The position numbers were made by a program, and so were the translations under genes. The notes beneath the pieces are model-generated. The model was not told where the DNA came from. It saw only the letters and a list, made by a program, of their open reading frames with translations, and ran no database searches. Source: Synechococcus sp. WH 8020 (GTDB lineage: Bacteria > Cyanobacteriota > Cyanobacteriia > PCC-6307 > Cyanobiaceae). Taken from it: a stretch of 64,000 nucleotides of DNA. Positions 43,226 through 52,307 of this stretch are shown here, piece by piece (the stretch's first letter is position 1; each line of letters starts with the position of its first letter). Location: contig NZ_CP011941.1 in assembly GCF_001040845.1 (NCBI RefSeq), positions 1,559,676 to 1,623,675 on the forward strand. Reading direction: 5' to 3'.

Positions 43226-44521
43226 TTGATCGAGAGATACACCCTGCCCGAGATGGGCGAGATCTGGACAGACCGCGCCAAATACCAAAGTTGGCTGGAT
43301 GTTGAGGTTGCTGCCTGTGAGGCCAACTGCAGGCTTGGTCGTGTCCCACAGGATGCGATGCAAACGATTCGCGAACAGTCGGCGTTTGAACCGGAGCGAA
43401 TCCTTGAGATCGAGGCCGAGGTCCGTCACGACGTGATCGCTTTCTTAACCAATGTGAATGAGCACGTTGGCGATGCAGGACGGTACATCCACGTCGGCAT
43501 GACCAGTAGCGACGTTCTTGATACAGGCCTGGCGCTGCAGTTGAAAGCCTCAGTCGTTCTTCTGCGCCAGGAGTTGGCTGCCTTGGACGACGCGATTGCC
43601 AAGCTGGCGGCCGCACACAAAGCCACCGTGATGATCGGCCGTTCTCACGCGATCCATGGAGAACCGATCACCTTTGGCTTCAAGTTGGCTGGCTGGTTGG
43701 CCGAAACCCGCCGCAATAGTGAGCGTCTGGCTCGCCTAGAGCGTGATGTAGCCGTAGGCCAAGTAAGCGGGGCCATGGGCACCTACGCCAATACGGATCC
43801 AGAGGTGGAAAAGCTCACCTGCGAGATTCTCGGCCTCAGTCCCGACACGGCAAGCACTCAAGTGATCTCCCGCGATCGCCATGCCGACTACGTACAAATC
43901 CTCGCCCTGGTTGGAGCCTCGCTCGATCGCTTCGCGACCGAGATTCGCAACCTGCAGCGCACTGATGTTCTTGAGGTCGAAGAAAGCTTCGCCAAGGGAC
44001 AGAAAGGAAGCTCGGCCATGCCCCATAAACGCAACCCGATTCGCAGCGAGCGCATCAGCGGATTAGCGCGCGTGCTGCGTAGCTATGTGGTGGCGGCTCT
44101 GGAAAACGTGGCTCTCTGGCACGAACGTGACATCAGCCACAGTTCAACGGAACGGATGATGCTGCCGGACTGCTCTGTGACCCTGCACTTCATGCTGCGA
44201 GAGATGACCGCCGTCATCTCTGGCCTTGGGGTTTACCCAGACAACATGATCCGCAACATGAATGTCTACGGAGGGGTGGTCTTCAGCCAGCGGGTACTGC
44301 TCGCCCTCGTGGATGGGGGTATGAGCCGGGAGGATGCTTACGAAGTGGTGCAGCGCAACGCCCACAGCGCTTGGAACACCAATGGAGGTGACTTCCGCGC
44401 CAACCTTCAAAGCGATCCCGAGGTGAGCAACAAGCTCAATGCTGACCAACTAGCGGAGTGTTTCAGCACCCAGCTACACCAAGCCAACCTAGGTGTCGTC
44501 TGGGACCGACTCGGCCTCTGA
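43226..44521 (+). CDS. purB: Adenylosuccinate lyase
   Basis: Acts twice in purine synthesis, releasing fumarate from SAICAR and adenylosuccinate. The 431-residue product begins MIERYTLPEMGEIWTD, as in other PurB proteins, which supports the TTG start codon at 43226. The superfamily signature GSSAMPHKRNP is present, and the catalytic His region is RSHAIHGEP. Fumarate hydratase is encoded just downstream, so producer and consumer of fumarate are adjacent. Confidence 0.96.
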   Translation: MIERYTLPEMGEIWTDRAKYQSWLDVEVAACEANCRLGRVPQDAMQTIREQSAFEPERILEIEAEVRHDVIAFLTNVNEHVGDAGRYIHVGMTSSDVLDTGLALQLKASVVLLRQELAALDDAIAKLAAAHKATVMIGRSHAIHGEPITFGFKLAGWLAETRRNSERLARLERDVAVGQVSGAMGTYANTDPEVEKLTCEILGLSPDTASTQVISRDRHADYVQILALVGASLDRFATEIRNLQRTDVLEVEESFAKGQKGSSAMPHKRNPIRSERISGLARVLRSYVVAALENVALWHERDISHSSTERMMLPDCSVTLHFMLREMTAVISGLGVYPDNMIRNMNVYGGVVFSQRVLLALVDGGMSREDAYEVVQRNAHSAWNTNGGDFRANLQSDPEVSNKLNADQLAECFSTQLHQANLGVVWDRLGL

Positions 44522-44525
44522 GTCA

Positions 44526-44627
44526 ATGTTCTGGACTCCCTATGCCGACTGGATTTATGTGGTTGTAAGCGTGAGCGGGATGCTACTCATCATCGTGCTG
44601 GTGCTTCGCCCTGAGGCAAAGTCATGA
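44526..44627 (+). CDS. 33-residue single-helix membrane peptide between purB and fumC
   Basis: The frame begins five bases after the purB stop (ATG at 44526) and ends with a TGA that overlaps the fumC ATG by four bases (ATGA). The peptide MFWTPYADWIYVVVSV continues with a hydrophobic run to residue 27 and ends LRPEAKS. One membrane helix with a short tail resembles small photosystem or cytochrome b6f subunits in layout, but it matches none that I know. The overlaps on both sides argue for real translation. Confidence 0.6.
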   Translation: MFWTPYADWIYVVVSVSGMLLIIVLVLRPEAKS

Positions 44628-46015
44628 CCCAAACAACAAGGACTGAACACGACAGCATGGGGCCTGTAGAGGTGCCGGCCAAAGCCCTCTGGGGGGCACA
44701 GACCCAGCGATCCCTGCAGAACTTCGCCATCAGCGATGACCGCATTCCTGTTGATCTGATCCATGCCTTAGCGCAAATCAAACAGGCGGCAGCGATCGTG
44801 AACGCTCGCCTGGGGGTGTTGGATCACAACCGACGCGACCTGATCGTGAAGGTGGCGGCCGACATAGCCGAGGGTCGTCACGACGATCAGTTCCCCCTAA
44901 GGGTTTGGCAAACCGGTAGCGGCACCCAAACAAACATGAATGTCAATGAGGTGATCAGCAACCTCGTATCGCGAAGCGAAGGGGAGCCATTAGGCAGCCA
45001 TCAGCCAGTACACCCCAACGATCACGTCAACCGCTCGCAGTCCACCAACGACGCCTTCCCCGCAGCGATCCACATCGCTGCAGCAGCAGGCATCCAACAC
45101 CGACTGTTGCCGGAAGTCCAACAACTCAGCGAGGCGTTTGCCACCAAGAGTGAGGCCTGGAGAGACATCGTGAAGATTGGCCGGACCCACCTACAGGATG
45201 CTGTGCCGCTGACCCTTGGCCAAGAAGCTTCTGCTTGGCGCGATCAACTCAGCAGTGCCAGGGACCGAATCGAAACATCGCTGCAGGAGCTGTACCCGCT
45301 CCCGCTAGGCGGCACCGCGGTTGGAACGGGCCTCAATGCCCCGGAAGGCTTCGCCGCTCAGGCAGCGACTGAACTGGCACGCCTAAGCGGGTTGCCCTTG
45401 ACCTCGGCTCCGAACAAGTTTGCTGTGATGGCAAGCCATGACGGCCTGGTGAATGCCATGGGCCAGCTGCGACTCCTCGCGGTGAGCTTGCTAAAGATCG
45501 CCAACGACCTCCGTCTCCTTGCCTGCGGCCCACGCGCTGGGCTAGCGGAATTGCATTTACCTGAAAACGAACCAGGCAGTTCGATCATGCCTGGCAAGGT
45601 GAACCCCACTCAGTGCGAAGCGATGGCGATGGTTTGCACCCAGGTGATCGGTCTGGATGCAGCCGTTGCAATGGCCGGGGCTGGCGGCCACCTACAGATG
45701 AATGTCTACAAACCATTGATCGGCTTCAACCTGCTGCAAACGATCAAGCTGCTCACCGACGCCTGCCATTGCTTCAGGGTGTCCATGGTGGAAGGCATCG
45801 AAGCCAACCGCAGTCGCATCCAACGTGACGTGGAACAATCCCTGATGCTCGTCACTCCGCTGGCACCTGTGATCGGTTACGACAAGGCCAGTGCGATTGC
45901 AAAGTATGCCCACGAGCAGGGATCAAGCTTGCGCGATGCGGCCCTCGAGCTGGGCTATGTCAATGCGACGGAGTTCGATCGAATCATTGATCCCGCGGCG
46001 ATGACAAACCCTTAA
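44624..46015 (+). CDS. fumC: Class II fumarate hydratase
   Basis: Iron-independent fumarase interconverting fumarate and malate. The 463-residue product has the signature GSSIMPGKVNP and the substrate loops TGSGTQTNMNVNEV and HPNDHVNRSQSTNDAFP. Full length. Its start overlaps the 33-residue peptide gene. It converges with the helicase gene, with five bases between stops. Confidence 0.97.
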   Translation: MTQTTRTEHDSMGPVEVPAKALWGAQTQRSLQNFAISDDRIPVDLIHALAQIKQAAAIVNARLGVLDHNRRDLIVKVAADIAEGRHDDQFPLRVWQTGSGTQTNMNVNEVISNLVSRSEGEPLGSHQPVHPNDHVNRSQSTNDAFPAAIHIAAAAGIQHRLLPEVQQLSEAFATKSEAWRDIVKIGRTHLQDAVPLTLGQEASAWRDQLSSARDRIETSLQELYPLPLGGTAVGTGLNAPEGFAAQAATELARLSGLPLTSAPNKFAVMASHDGLVNAMGQLRLLAVSLLKIANDLRLLACGPRAGLAELHLPENEPGSSIMPGKVNPTQCEAMAMVCTQVIGLDAAVAMAGAGGHLQMNVYKPLIGFNLLQTIKLLTDACHCFRVSMVEGIEANRSRIQRDVEQSLMLVTPLAPVIGYDKASAIAKYAHEQGSSLRDAALELGYVNATEFDRIIDPAAMTNP

Positions 46016-46020
46016 CCCGT

Positions 46021-48756
46021 TCAGGCAGCCCGCTCAGTCGCTGCATTGAGCCCGCTGGATTCGACAGCCGCGGCCTTGAGCACCTGATCCGCCTCCGCCA
46101 CAGGGAAACGATTAATCGCGGTTAAGGCCGCACGGGCGTTCTTGCGAAGCTGCTCACTAATCGCCTCGCAATATGGGACCTGGGCCAGTAGGTCCACCGT
46201 GCGCCGCATGATCCGCACCACATCTCCTTCATCCAAGGAGGTGTTAGCGATCAGGTCATTCCAGGTCGTCCCCTTGGCCCAAGCCTCCACCAATCCCATC
46301 AATTCAGGCTCCCACCAGGCTGGGACCACCACCTTGAAGCGCTCCTGAGCTCGCAGAAGCTCCCGACGGATGCCTGACAAATCATGCAAGGCCTCTTCGG
46401 CAAGGGGAGGCGCCGGAAATGCACTCCAAAGATCTGGACGATTCACCTCCGTGCTGATGGCCTCAAATACGGCAGCCAGTTCTGCTGGAGGCAACTCATC
46501 GAGATGGCCGCTCATCAGTGCCAAACCAAGCCAGAGCTCGTTGTCGCCACGAAGAGCGGCAACCGTGCGACCGATCTCCGTTGGTTCCAAGTCATCGAGG
46601 CAGCCAAAGTGCCTCAAGATCTCAATCAGAGCCAAAAATGTCTCCCAGTGCCGGTTGGAACGGTGATGGAGTAATTGCTGGCGCTCACCGATTTCATGTT
46701 CAAGATCTTCCATGCGTCGCCGGTGCTTCTTGAGTTGCTTGCGATCGCCCCAGCGGTGAGCCGGATGCCCCTCCAGCTGATCTTCCAACTCCCGGACCAG
46801 GCGAACTTGAGACAACACCTCTCCCGCCAAGTCGTACTGAGCTGTGGTCATGTCATGACGACGTGCCATGTGCGCCACCGCCAAAGCCAAACCACCGCTG
46901 TCTTGATCGCCATGACGGAGCTCACCGGAACGGCTGAGATCAGGAGGCGCCACGCCATCAACCTGCAAACAACTCAATTCCGCATGCAAGCTCACGACGG
47001 CCTGACAGGGCAATAACAACCAAACGTTGTCCTGGGTTAAGCAAAGCAGAAGCGGAAACTGCCCGGGGCCATCGCATTTGTCAACGATCACAGCCGGGGT
47101 GACCCCACCACGAAGACGAGGTGACTTGAGGCTCACCAACGTTCCCAAGCTCGAAAACTGAAGAGCGGTGGTGAGTTCATGGGCCAGGGTTTCTTCAGCC
47201 TGCTGCTGAAGAATCCTGAGCAGACGTCTCTCTTCGCGAAGACGGCCGCGCTGTTTTTCATAGTCCTCAAAGTCTTCCCACGGAACGTCACCAGCCGTGC
47301 CTTGAAGTTGAGCCAGCTGCATCCGCAACTCAGCCAGATGTTCTTCTTCCTCGACCAAATCCAAACTGGCGAGGTAGCGGCCAAAGCTGCGCTCTACCAG
47401 CTCTCTTGCTTTGGCTAAGTCATGACGCTGCAACAGGTTGAGCACCATGCCGTAGCTGGGGGTGAATTGACTCACCAATGGATCAGAGGGGCTCGTGGCC
47501 AACTGGGCCGCCTCACGCACCCCCTCAAATCGACTCTGAACGGTCACCACATAACCCTGCGTGTCTAAGCCGCGACGACCCGCGCGACCAGCCATTTGCA
47601 GAAATTCACTGGCCATCAGGGGGCGATGCCCCCGTTCGGTGCGCTTCGAGAGCGAGGCGATCACAGTGCTGCGCGCCGGCATATTGATGCCGGCCGCCAA
47701 TGTTTCGGTGGCAAACACCACCTTCACCAACCCCTGCTGAAATAACGCCTCGATGAGCTCTTTCCAAGCCGGAAGCACTCCGGCGTGATGGGATGCAATC
47801 CCGCGCAGCAACGCATCCGCATGAAGGCCGTCGCGCACAGCCTCAGGATTTGCGGCGGTGTAAGCCTCAAGCCGCTCACGGATGATGGCCTGCTCGGCCT
47901 CCGTCACCAAACACTGCACCCCAAGGTCGCGAACGGCCTTGTCACAACCACGGCGACTGAAGATGAAATAGATGGCGGGGAGCATCTCCCGTGCCGCCAT
48001 TTGCGCGACCACAAAACTGATCGGTGGTGCTTCCGGCTGCGGCGGCCTTGGCGAACGGCCTTTGCGCTTGTGCCCTTTTGGAGCACGCCAAACCTTGCAA
48101 TTCGGATGAATTCCAGTTCCCTGTTCATTTAAAAGTTGATGGAGACCTTTAGCGCTACAAAAACTGAACTGCAGCGGCACCGGACGAAAATCACTCAGCA
48201 CCAGACGCGTCGGACCGTGCACCTTCTCGATCCAATCGGTTAGTTGCCCCGCATTGGCGACGGTGGCGGACAACGCCACCAGTTGAACGGAAGGGGGACA
48301 GTGAATGATCGATTCTTCCCAGACGGTGCCCCGCTGAGAATCATTCATGTAGTGGCACTCGTCGAGCACGACCGACTCCACATCCGCTAGCGGATCGTCA
48401 TCACCATCCGCTTCGGCATACAGCATGTTACGAAAGATCTCGGTGGTCATCACCACCACTCGAGCCTCGCGGTTAACGCTCAGGTCACCCGTCATCAAGC
48501 CAACATTGTCCGCTCCAAACTGTTCGCGAAAATCGCGCAACTTTTGATTGGATAAGGCTTTGAGAGGTGTTGTGTAAAAAACTTTTTGGCCATGGGCAAT
48601 CGCCCGATGAATCGCGTACTCGCCTACCAGAGTCTTGCCAGATCCCGTGGGCGCACTCACCACAACGGAATGCCCTTGATTCAAGGCATCAATCGATTCC
48701 AACTGGAATCCATCCAAAGGGAATGGAAATAGCTGGGAAACATCCGGTGACACCAT
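46021..48756 (-). CDS. Ski2/Mtr4-like DExH-box RNA helicase
   Basis: Large ATP-dependent helicase, 911 residues, probably for RNA (in plastids the homologue ISE2 acts in RNA processing). Walker A APTGSGKT is at residues 35-42; LDECHYMNDSQRGTVWEE (motif II), LSATVANAGQLTDW (motif III) and MAGRAGRRGLDTQGYVV (motif VI) follow. From about residue 480 come a charged coiled coil and a C-terminal DSHCT-like helical domain (EWNDLIANTSLDEGDVVR-like). The start is 48 bases from divergent bioF. Confidence 0.93.
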   Translation of the reverse strand: MVSPDVSQLFPFPLDGFQLESIDALNQGHSVVVSAPTGSGKTLVGEYAIHRAIAHGQKVFYTTPLKALSNQKLRDFREQFGADNVGLMTGDLSVNREARVVVMTTEIFRNMLYAEADGDDDPLADVESVVLDECHYMNDSQRGTVWEESIIHCPPSVQLVALSATVANAGQLTDWIEKVHGPTRLVLSDFRPVPLQFSFCSAKGLHQLLNEQGTGIHPNCKVWRAPKGHKRKGRSPRPPQPEAPPISFVVAQMAAREMLPAIYFIFSRRGCDKAVRDLGVQCLVTEAEQAIIRERLEAYTAANPEAVRDGLHADALLRGIASHHAGVLPAWKELIEALFQQGLVKVVFATETLAAGINMPARSTVIASLSKRTERGHRPLMASEFLQMAGRAGRRGLDTQGYVVTVQSRFEGVREAAQLATSPSDPLVSQFTPSYGMVLNLLQRHDLAKARELVERSFGRYLASLDLVEEEEHLAELRMQLAQLQGTAGDVPWEDFEDYEKQRGRLREERRLLRILQQQAEETLAHELTTALQFSSLGTLVSLKSPRLRGGVTPAVIVDKCDGPGQFPLLLCLTQDNVWLLLPCQAVVSLHAELSCLQVDGVAPPDLSRSGELRHGDQDSGGLALAVAHMARRHDMTTAQYDLAGEVLSQVRLVRELEDQLEGHPAHRWGDRKQLKKHRRRMEDLEHEIGERQQLLHHRSNRHWETFLALIEILRHFGCLDDLEPTEIGRTVAALRGDNELWLGLALMSGHLDELPPAELAAVFEAISTEVNRPDLWSAFPAPPLAEEALHDLSGIRRELLRAQERFKVVVPAWWEPELMGLVEAWAKGTTWNDLIANTSLDEGDVVRIMRRTVDLLAQVPYCEAISEQLRKNARAALTAINRFPVAEADQVLKAAAVESSGLNAATERAA

Positions 48757-48804
48757 CGCTGGATCCTAGGGATTGCGCGAGCAGGGAGCAGCAAACTGAC
48801 CAAC

Positions 48805-49965
48805 ATGAGCAGCCCGTCTCAAGCACGCCGACGTCAGCTCCGAACCTGGAGGCCCAATCCAGATGGATCAGGGCTTCTTCCGGTCAACGCGATCGATCAA
48901 GGAGATGAAACGCCATGTTGTCTGGTGGATTTAGCCAGCAACGACTATCTCAATCTGGCTCGGCACCCTGAGCTCATCTCGGCTGCGACCGAGGAGATCA
49001 ACCGAAGCGGAGTGGGCGCCGGTGGGTCCCGGCTGGTGAGCGGCAGCCGCCCGGTGCATGACCAACTCGAACAACGACTAGCGCACTGGTTAAATCGAGA
49101 TCGCGTTCTGCTCTACCCGAGCGGCTTTCAAGCCAATCTTGCCGCCGTTCTTGCGCTCGCGGACCGCCATACGCCAGTGCTAGCGGACAGGCTCTGCCAT
49201 CACTCCCTACTCACAGGAGTGCAAGCCAGTGGGGCGCGACTGCAGCGCTTTGCCCACAACGACCTCATCGATCTGAACCGCAAGCTGGAGCGGTGCCGGG
49301 ATCGACACCCAGGGCACAAACCGCTGGTGATCACAGAAAGTCTCTTCAGCATGGAGGGAACCAGTCCCAACCTGAGTGCCATGGCAGAGCTCTGCTCGAG
49401 CCACGCTGCCCGACTCCTAGTCGATGAAGCCCATGCCCTGGGCGTCTTGGGAGATGGAGGACGTGGCCTCAGCCATGCCCTGCCAAACAAGGCAGTGACC
49501 CTGCTCAGTGGCACCTTTGGGAAGGCCTTTGGGAGCGGTGGAGCGTTTCTGGCCTGTGATGCAGACCTCGGCGAAACCCTGCTCCAAACCAGTGGCGCTT
49601 TTCGTTACACCACGGCGTTAGCACCACCCCTTGCCGCAGCAGCGCTCGCAGCGTTAAGGCTGATACAACACCATCCCCATTGGTCGGAAGAGCTCATAGC
49701 AACGAGCCAACAGTGGCGCTCCGCGCTCGCTGCTGCGGGATGGACGCGTCCAGGCGGGACAGGTCCGATTCTCCCCCTGGTCATCGGTTCAGACCAAGCA
49801 GCTCTCGATCGCCAACAGATCCTCGAAGCCGCCGGGCTTTTGAGCATTGCGATCCGCCCCCCCACCGTTCCTGAAGGCACGTCCCGACTCCGTCTGGTGG
49901 TGCGTCGGAGCCTGCCCGATGGGACATTGGACGCACTGCTGCACGCCCTCTCTCTGGGCTCGTAG
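48805..49965 (+). CDS. bioF: 8-amino-7-oxononanoate synthase
   Basis: PLP enzyme that condenses pimeloyl thioester with alanine in biotin synthesis. The 386-residue product has the PLP-binding lysine motif LSGTFGKAFGSGGAF, LLVDEAHALGVLG, and GSRLVSGSRPVHDQLE. First gene of a tightly packed biotin operon, with the esterase gene seven bases downstream. Confidence 0.95.
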   Translation: MSSPSQARRRQLRTWRPNPDGSGLLPVNAIDQGDETPCCLVDLASNDYLNLARHPELISAATEEINRSGVGAGGSRLVSGSRPVHDQLEQRLAHWLNRDRVLLYPSGFQANLAAVLALADRHTPVLADRLCHHSLLTGVQASGARLQRFAHNDLIDLNRKLERCRDRHPGHKPLVITESLFSMEGTSPNLSAMAELCSSHAARLLVDEAHALGVLGDGGRGLSHALPNKAVTLLSGTFGKAFGSGGAFLACDADLGETLLQTSGAFRYTTALAPPLAAAALAALRLIQHHPHWSEELIATSQQWRSALAAAGWTRPGGTGPILPLVIGSDQAALDRQQILEAAGLLSIAIRPPTVPEGTSRLRLVVRRSLPDGTLDALLHALSLGS

Positions 49966-49971
49966 ATCCCG

Positions 49972-50697
49972 ATGAAACAGGTGATTGCCATGCACGGCTG
50001 GGGCGAAGACAGCCATTCATGGGTGCCCTGGATCCGGCATTTCAAGCATCACTGTTGGTCTTGGCAAAGCGGTGAACGGGGGTATGGCAACCGCCAAGAG
50101 CACATGCCCTTTTGGCAAGACGATCAAGATCCCTTAGAACTGCAACGCCGCGTGGTGATTGCCCACTCCCTAGGGCCGCATCTGCTCCCGGATGCCGTGT
50201 TCACCAAAGCCACCGACGTGGTTTTGCTCGCAAGTTTTTCCAGATTTGTGCCGCAAGGACCCAAAGGTCGAGCTCTCAAAACTGGTTTGAAGAGCATGCG
50301 CCGATGCCTTGATAGCGAAGCTGAAGCTGAGATGCTCACAACCTTCTTAAAGCGGGCAGCAGCGCCATCGCCACCAGACCGCCTCCCACGCGGCCCCATC
50401 CATGAAGGACTGTCGAGGGAGGGCCGTGAACGCTTAACCGACGACTTAGATCGGCTCATCGCAAGCGCAGAGTTACCGCTGGGGCTGCAAGCAACAGCAA
50501 GAGTGCTGGTCGTAGAGGCAGCCCAAGACGCGATTGTGGTGCCAGCCGCAAGACAAGAGCTGCGCGATGCCGTTCAGACCCGACTGCAGCATCCAGCAGA
50601 ACACTGGTGCCTACCCGGTAGCGGGCATGCATTGTTGGTGCCAGAGCTGCTGATACGAATCCAGCGATGGCTTGATCAGGCTCCTGGAGAGACATGA
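49972..50697 (+). CDS. bioK: Pimeloyl-ACP methyl ester carboxylesterase, BioK/BioH-type alpha/beta hydrolase
   Basis: Predicted to cleave the methyl ester of pimeloyl-ACP after the BioC-dependent chain extension. The 241-residue alpha/beta hydrolase has an oxyanion-region HGWGEDSHSW, nucleophile motif VIAHSLGPHL (Ser), a candidate Asp in EAAQDAIVVP, and catalytic His in GSGHALLVPE. It is not close to E. coli BioH. Its place between bioF and bioC matches the esterase (BioK) described for marine Synechococcus biotin operons, which is why I use that name. It overlaps bioC by four bases. Confidence 0.8.
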   Translation: MKQVIAMHGWGEDSHSWVPWIRHFKHHCWSWQSGERGYGNRQEHMPFWQDDQDPLELQRRVVIAHSLGPHLLPDAVFTKATDVVLLASFSRFVPQGPKGRALKTGLKSMRRCLDSEAEAEMLTTFLKRAAAPSPPDRLPRGPIHEGLSREGRERLTDDLDRLIASAELPLGLQATARVLVVEAAQDAIVVPAARQELRDAVQTRLQHPAEHWCLPGSGHALLVPELLIRIQRWLDQAPGET

Positions 50698-51449
50698 GCA
50701 ACACCTGGGGGGCCAAGGTTCTACGCAGCTTCGATGGCGCAGCAACCCAATACAACCGGGCCGCCCGTCTCCAAACAGCGATGGCCTGGCGACTCGCCGG
50801 GCACTGCCAACGGCTCCCAATTCCATCCGGACGATGGCTGGATCTCGGCAGTGGAACAGGATTGCTTGCCGATGCCATCGAACAACGGAACCCCGGCAAG
50901 GTCGTGGAACGCATCGATGGAAGCCCCTCCATGCTGGCCCGCCACTCCCGTCCAGACCAGACTCAGCTGTGGGATTTAAATCAACCCTTCCAATTCTGGG
51001 ACAACGCTCCAACCCTGATCACCTCCAGCTTCTGCCTCCACTGGTTGTCCGACCCAGGTACAACACTGAGGCACTGGTTCGATTGTCTAGCTCCAGGTGG
51101 CTGGTTAGTTGTGGCGCTGCCGGTTGCAGGTTGCTTCCCGCAGTGGCACGAAGCGGCCCGCCAAGCGGCAGTCCCCTGCGCAGCTCTGCGTTTCCCAACA
51201 ACCAGCGCGTTGACGGCCTCGTTACCGAAACAGCAGATCAGGCAACAACAACAGCTCAACTTCAGCGAACAAGCAAGCCATATCACAGCTCTATTGCGGC
51301 CTATGCAGACCATTGGCGCCGGCACCAGCACCCGCTCAGCTCTCAGCGTGAAGCAGTGGCGTCAACTAAGCGCCCACTGGCCTGATCGTTCAGAGGAAGG
51401 GCAGGTCAGATTGACCTGGTTAATTCAAATCCTGGTGATCGAGCGATGA
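50694..51449 (+). CDS. bioC: Malonyl-ACP O-methyltransferase
   Basis: Methylates malonyl-ACP to start pimelate synthesis. The 251-residue SAM enzyme has motif I WLDLGSGTGLLADAI, and FCLHWLSDPGTTLRHWFDCLAPGG as the post-motif region typical of BioC. It overlaps the esterase gene upstream and bioD downstream by four bases each. Confidence 0.9.
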   Translation: MSNTWGAKVLRSFDGAATQYNRAARLQTAMAWRLAGHCQRLPIPSGRWLDLGSGTGLLADAIEQRNPGKVVERIDGSPSMLARHSRPDQTQLWDLNQPFQFWDNAPTLITSSFCLHWLSDPGTTLRHWFDCLAPGGWLVVALPVAGCFPQWHEAARQAAVPCAALRFPTTSALTASLPKQQIRQQQQLNFSEQASHITALLRPMQTIGAGTSTRSALSVKQWRQLSAHWPDRSEEGQVRLTWLIQILVIER

Positions 51450-52111
51450 ACACGCCTCCCCTTCGATTGGTGATTTGCGGAACAGACACCGATGTTGGGA
51501 AAACCATCGTTAGCGCCCTCTTTGTTCAAGGCTTAGAGGCCAGCTATTGGAAGCCAGTCCAAAGCGGCACAGAAGGTGGTGGTGATCGTCAACGGGTCAT
51601 CGATCTTCTAGACCTTCCAAAGGAGCGATGGAAAGAAGAAGCCTATGCATTCCAAGCCCCCGTTTCTCCTCACTGGGCTGCCGAACGAGAAGGGCGATGC
51701 ATTGACCCCAACCAGCTCCAATTGCCATCAACAGATGGACCGTTGGTGGTGGAGACCGCTGGAGGTCTGATGGTGCCACTCACACGCCACTGGCTGCAAA
51801 TCCAACAACTCGAACGGTGGCAGCTTCCAGTGGTGTTGGTAGCCCGGAGTGAATTGGGTACCTTGAACCACACGCTTCTCAGCCTGGAGGCATTGAGAAG
51901 ACGGAACATTCCGATCCTTGGGCTGGTGATTAATGGCCCTCCCCACGCCGACAATCCCCACACCCTTAACGAACTCGGCAAGGTCCCGTTGCTGTGCGAA
52001 TTCCCACCACTGGAGACACTCAATGCCGCAGCTCTTGCCAGGCAATGGCATGTTCAGAACGTGAAAGCTAAGGTCGAAACCGAGATCAATCGTTTACGGG
52101 CTTCGAGATGA
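51446..52111 (+). CDS. bioD: Dethiobiotin synthetase
   Basis: Closes the ureido ring of dethiobiotin from DAPA, CO2 and ATP. The 221-residue product has the P-loop CGTDTDVGKTIVSA and the family blocks YWKPVQSGTEGG and VVETAGGLMVPLT. It overlaps bioC upstream and a 51-residue membrane protein gene downstream by four bases each. Confidence 0.95.
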   Translation: MNTPPLRLVICGTDTDVGKTIVSALFVQGLEASYWKPVQSGTEGGGDRQRVIDLLDLPKERWKEEAYAFQAPVSPHWAAEREGRCIDPNQLQLPSTDGPLVVETAGGLMVPLTRHWLQIQQLERWQLPVVLVARSELGTLNHTLLSLEALRRRNIPILGLVINGPPHADNPHTLNELGKVPLLCEFPPLETLNAAALARQWHVQNVKAKVETEINRLRASR

Positions 52112-52263
52112 ATCGCCATCAGACCGGAGTCGCCGTGGCTGTTGCCCTTCTTTGCGCGGGGATTTTAGTGTTATTTACTGACGTCGAAGTTGGACTTGTG
52201 CGCTGGATTAACTGTGGCCCGATCGCTACGGAATCAGAACAAAACAGTGAAATGTGCCGCTGA
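52108..52263 (+). CDS. 51-residue single-helix membrane protein inside the biotin operon
   Basis: Begins at the ATG that overlaps the bioD stop (ATGA) and encodes one hydrophobic helix (VAVAVALLCAGILVLF, residues ~8-23). A short region follows with two Cys, in WINCGP and EMCR at the very C-terminus. No family is recognised. Coupling to bioD suggests genuine translation. It ends 44 bases before bioA. Confidence 0.55.
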   Translation: MNRHQTGVAVAVALLCAGILVLFTDVEVGLVRWINCGPIATESEQNSEMCR

Positions 52264-52307
52264 GCTCATCAGAAACGAATTAATCCACTGGCAACTGTAA
52301 TAACGAA

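Noticed and set aside
50672-51385. 237-residue plus-strand frame overlapping bioC
   Set aside because: bioC in the other frame has clear methyltransferase motifs and ATGA links to both neighbours.
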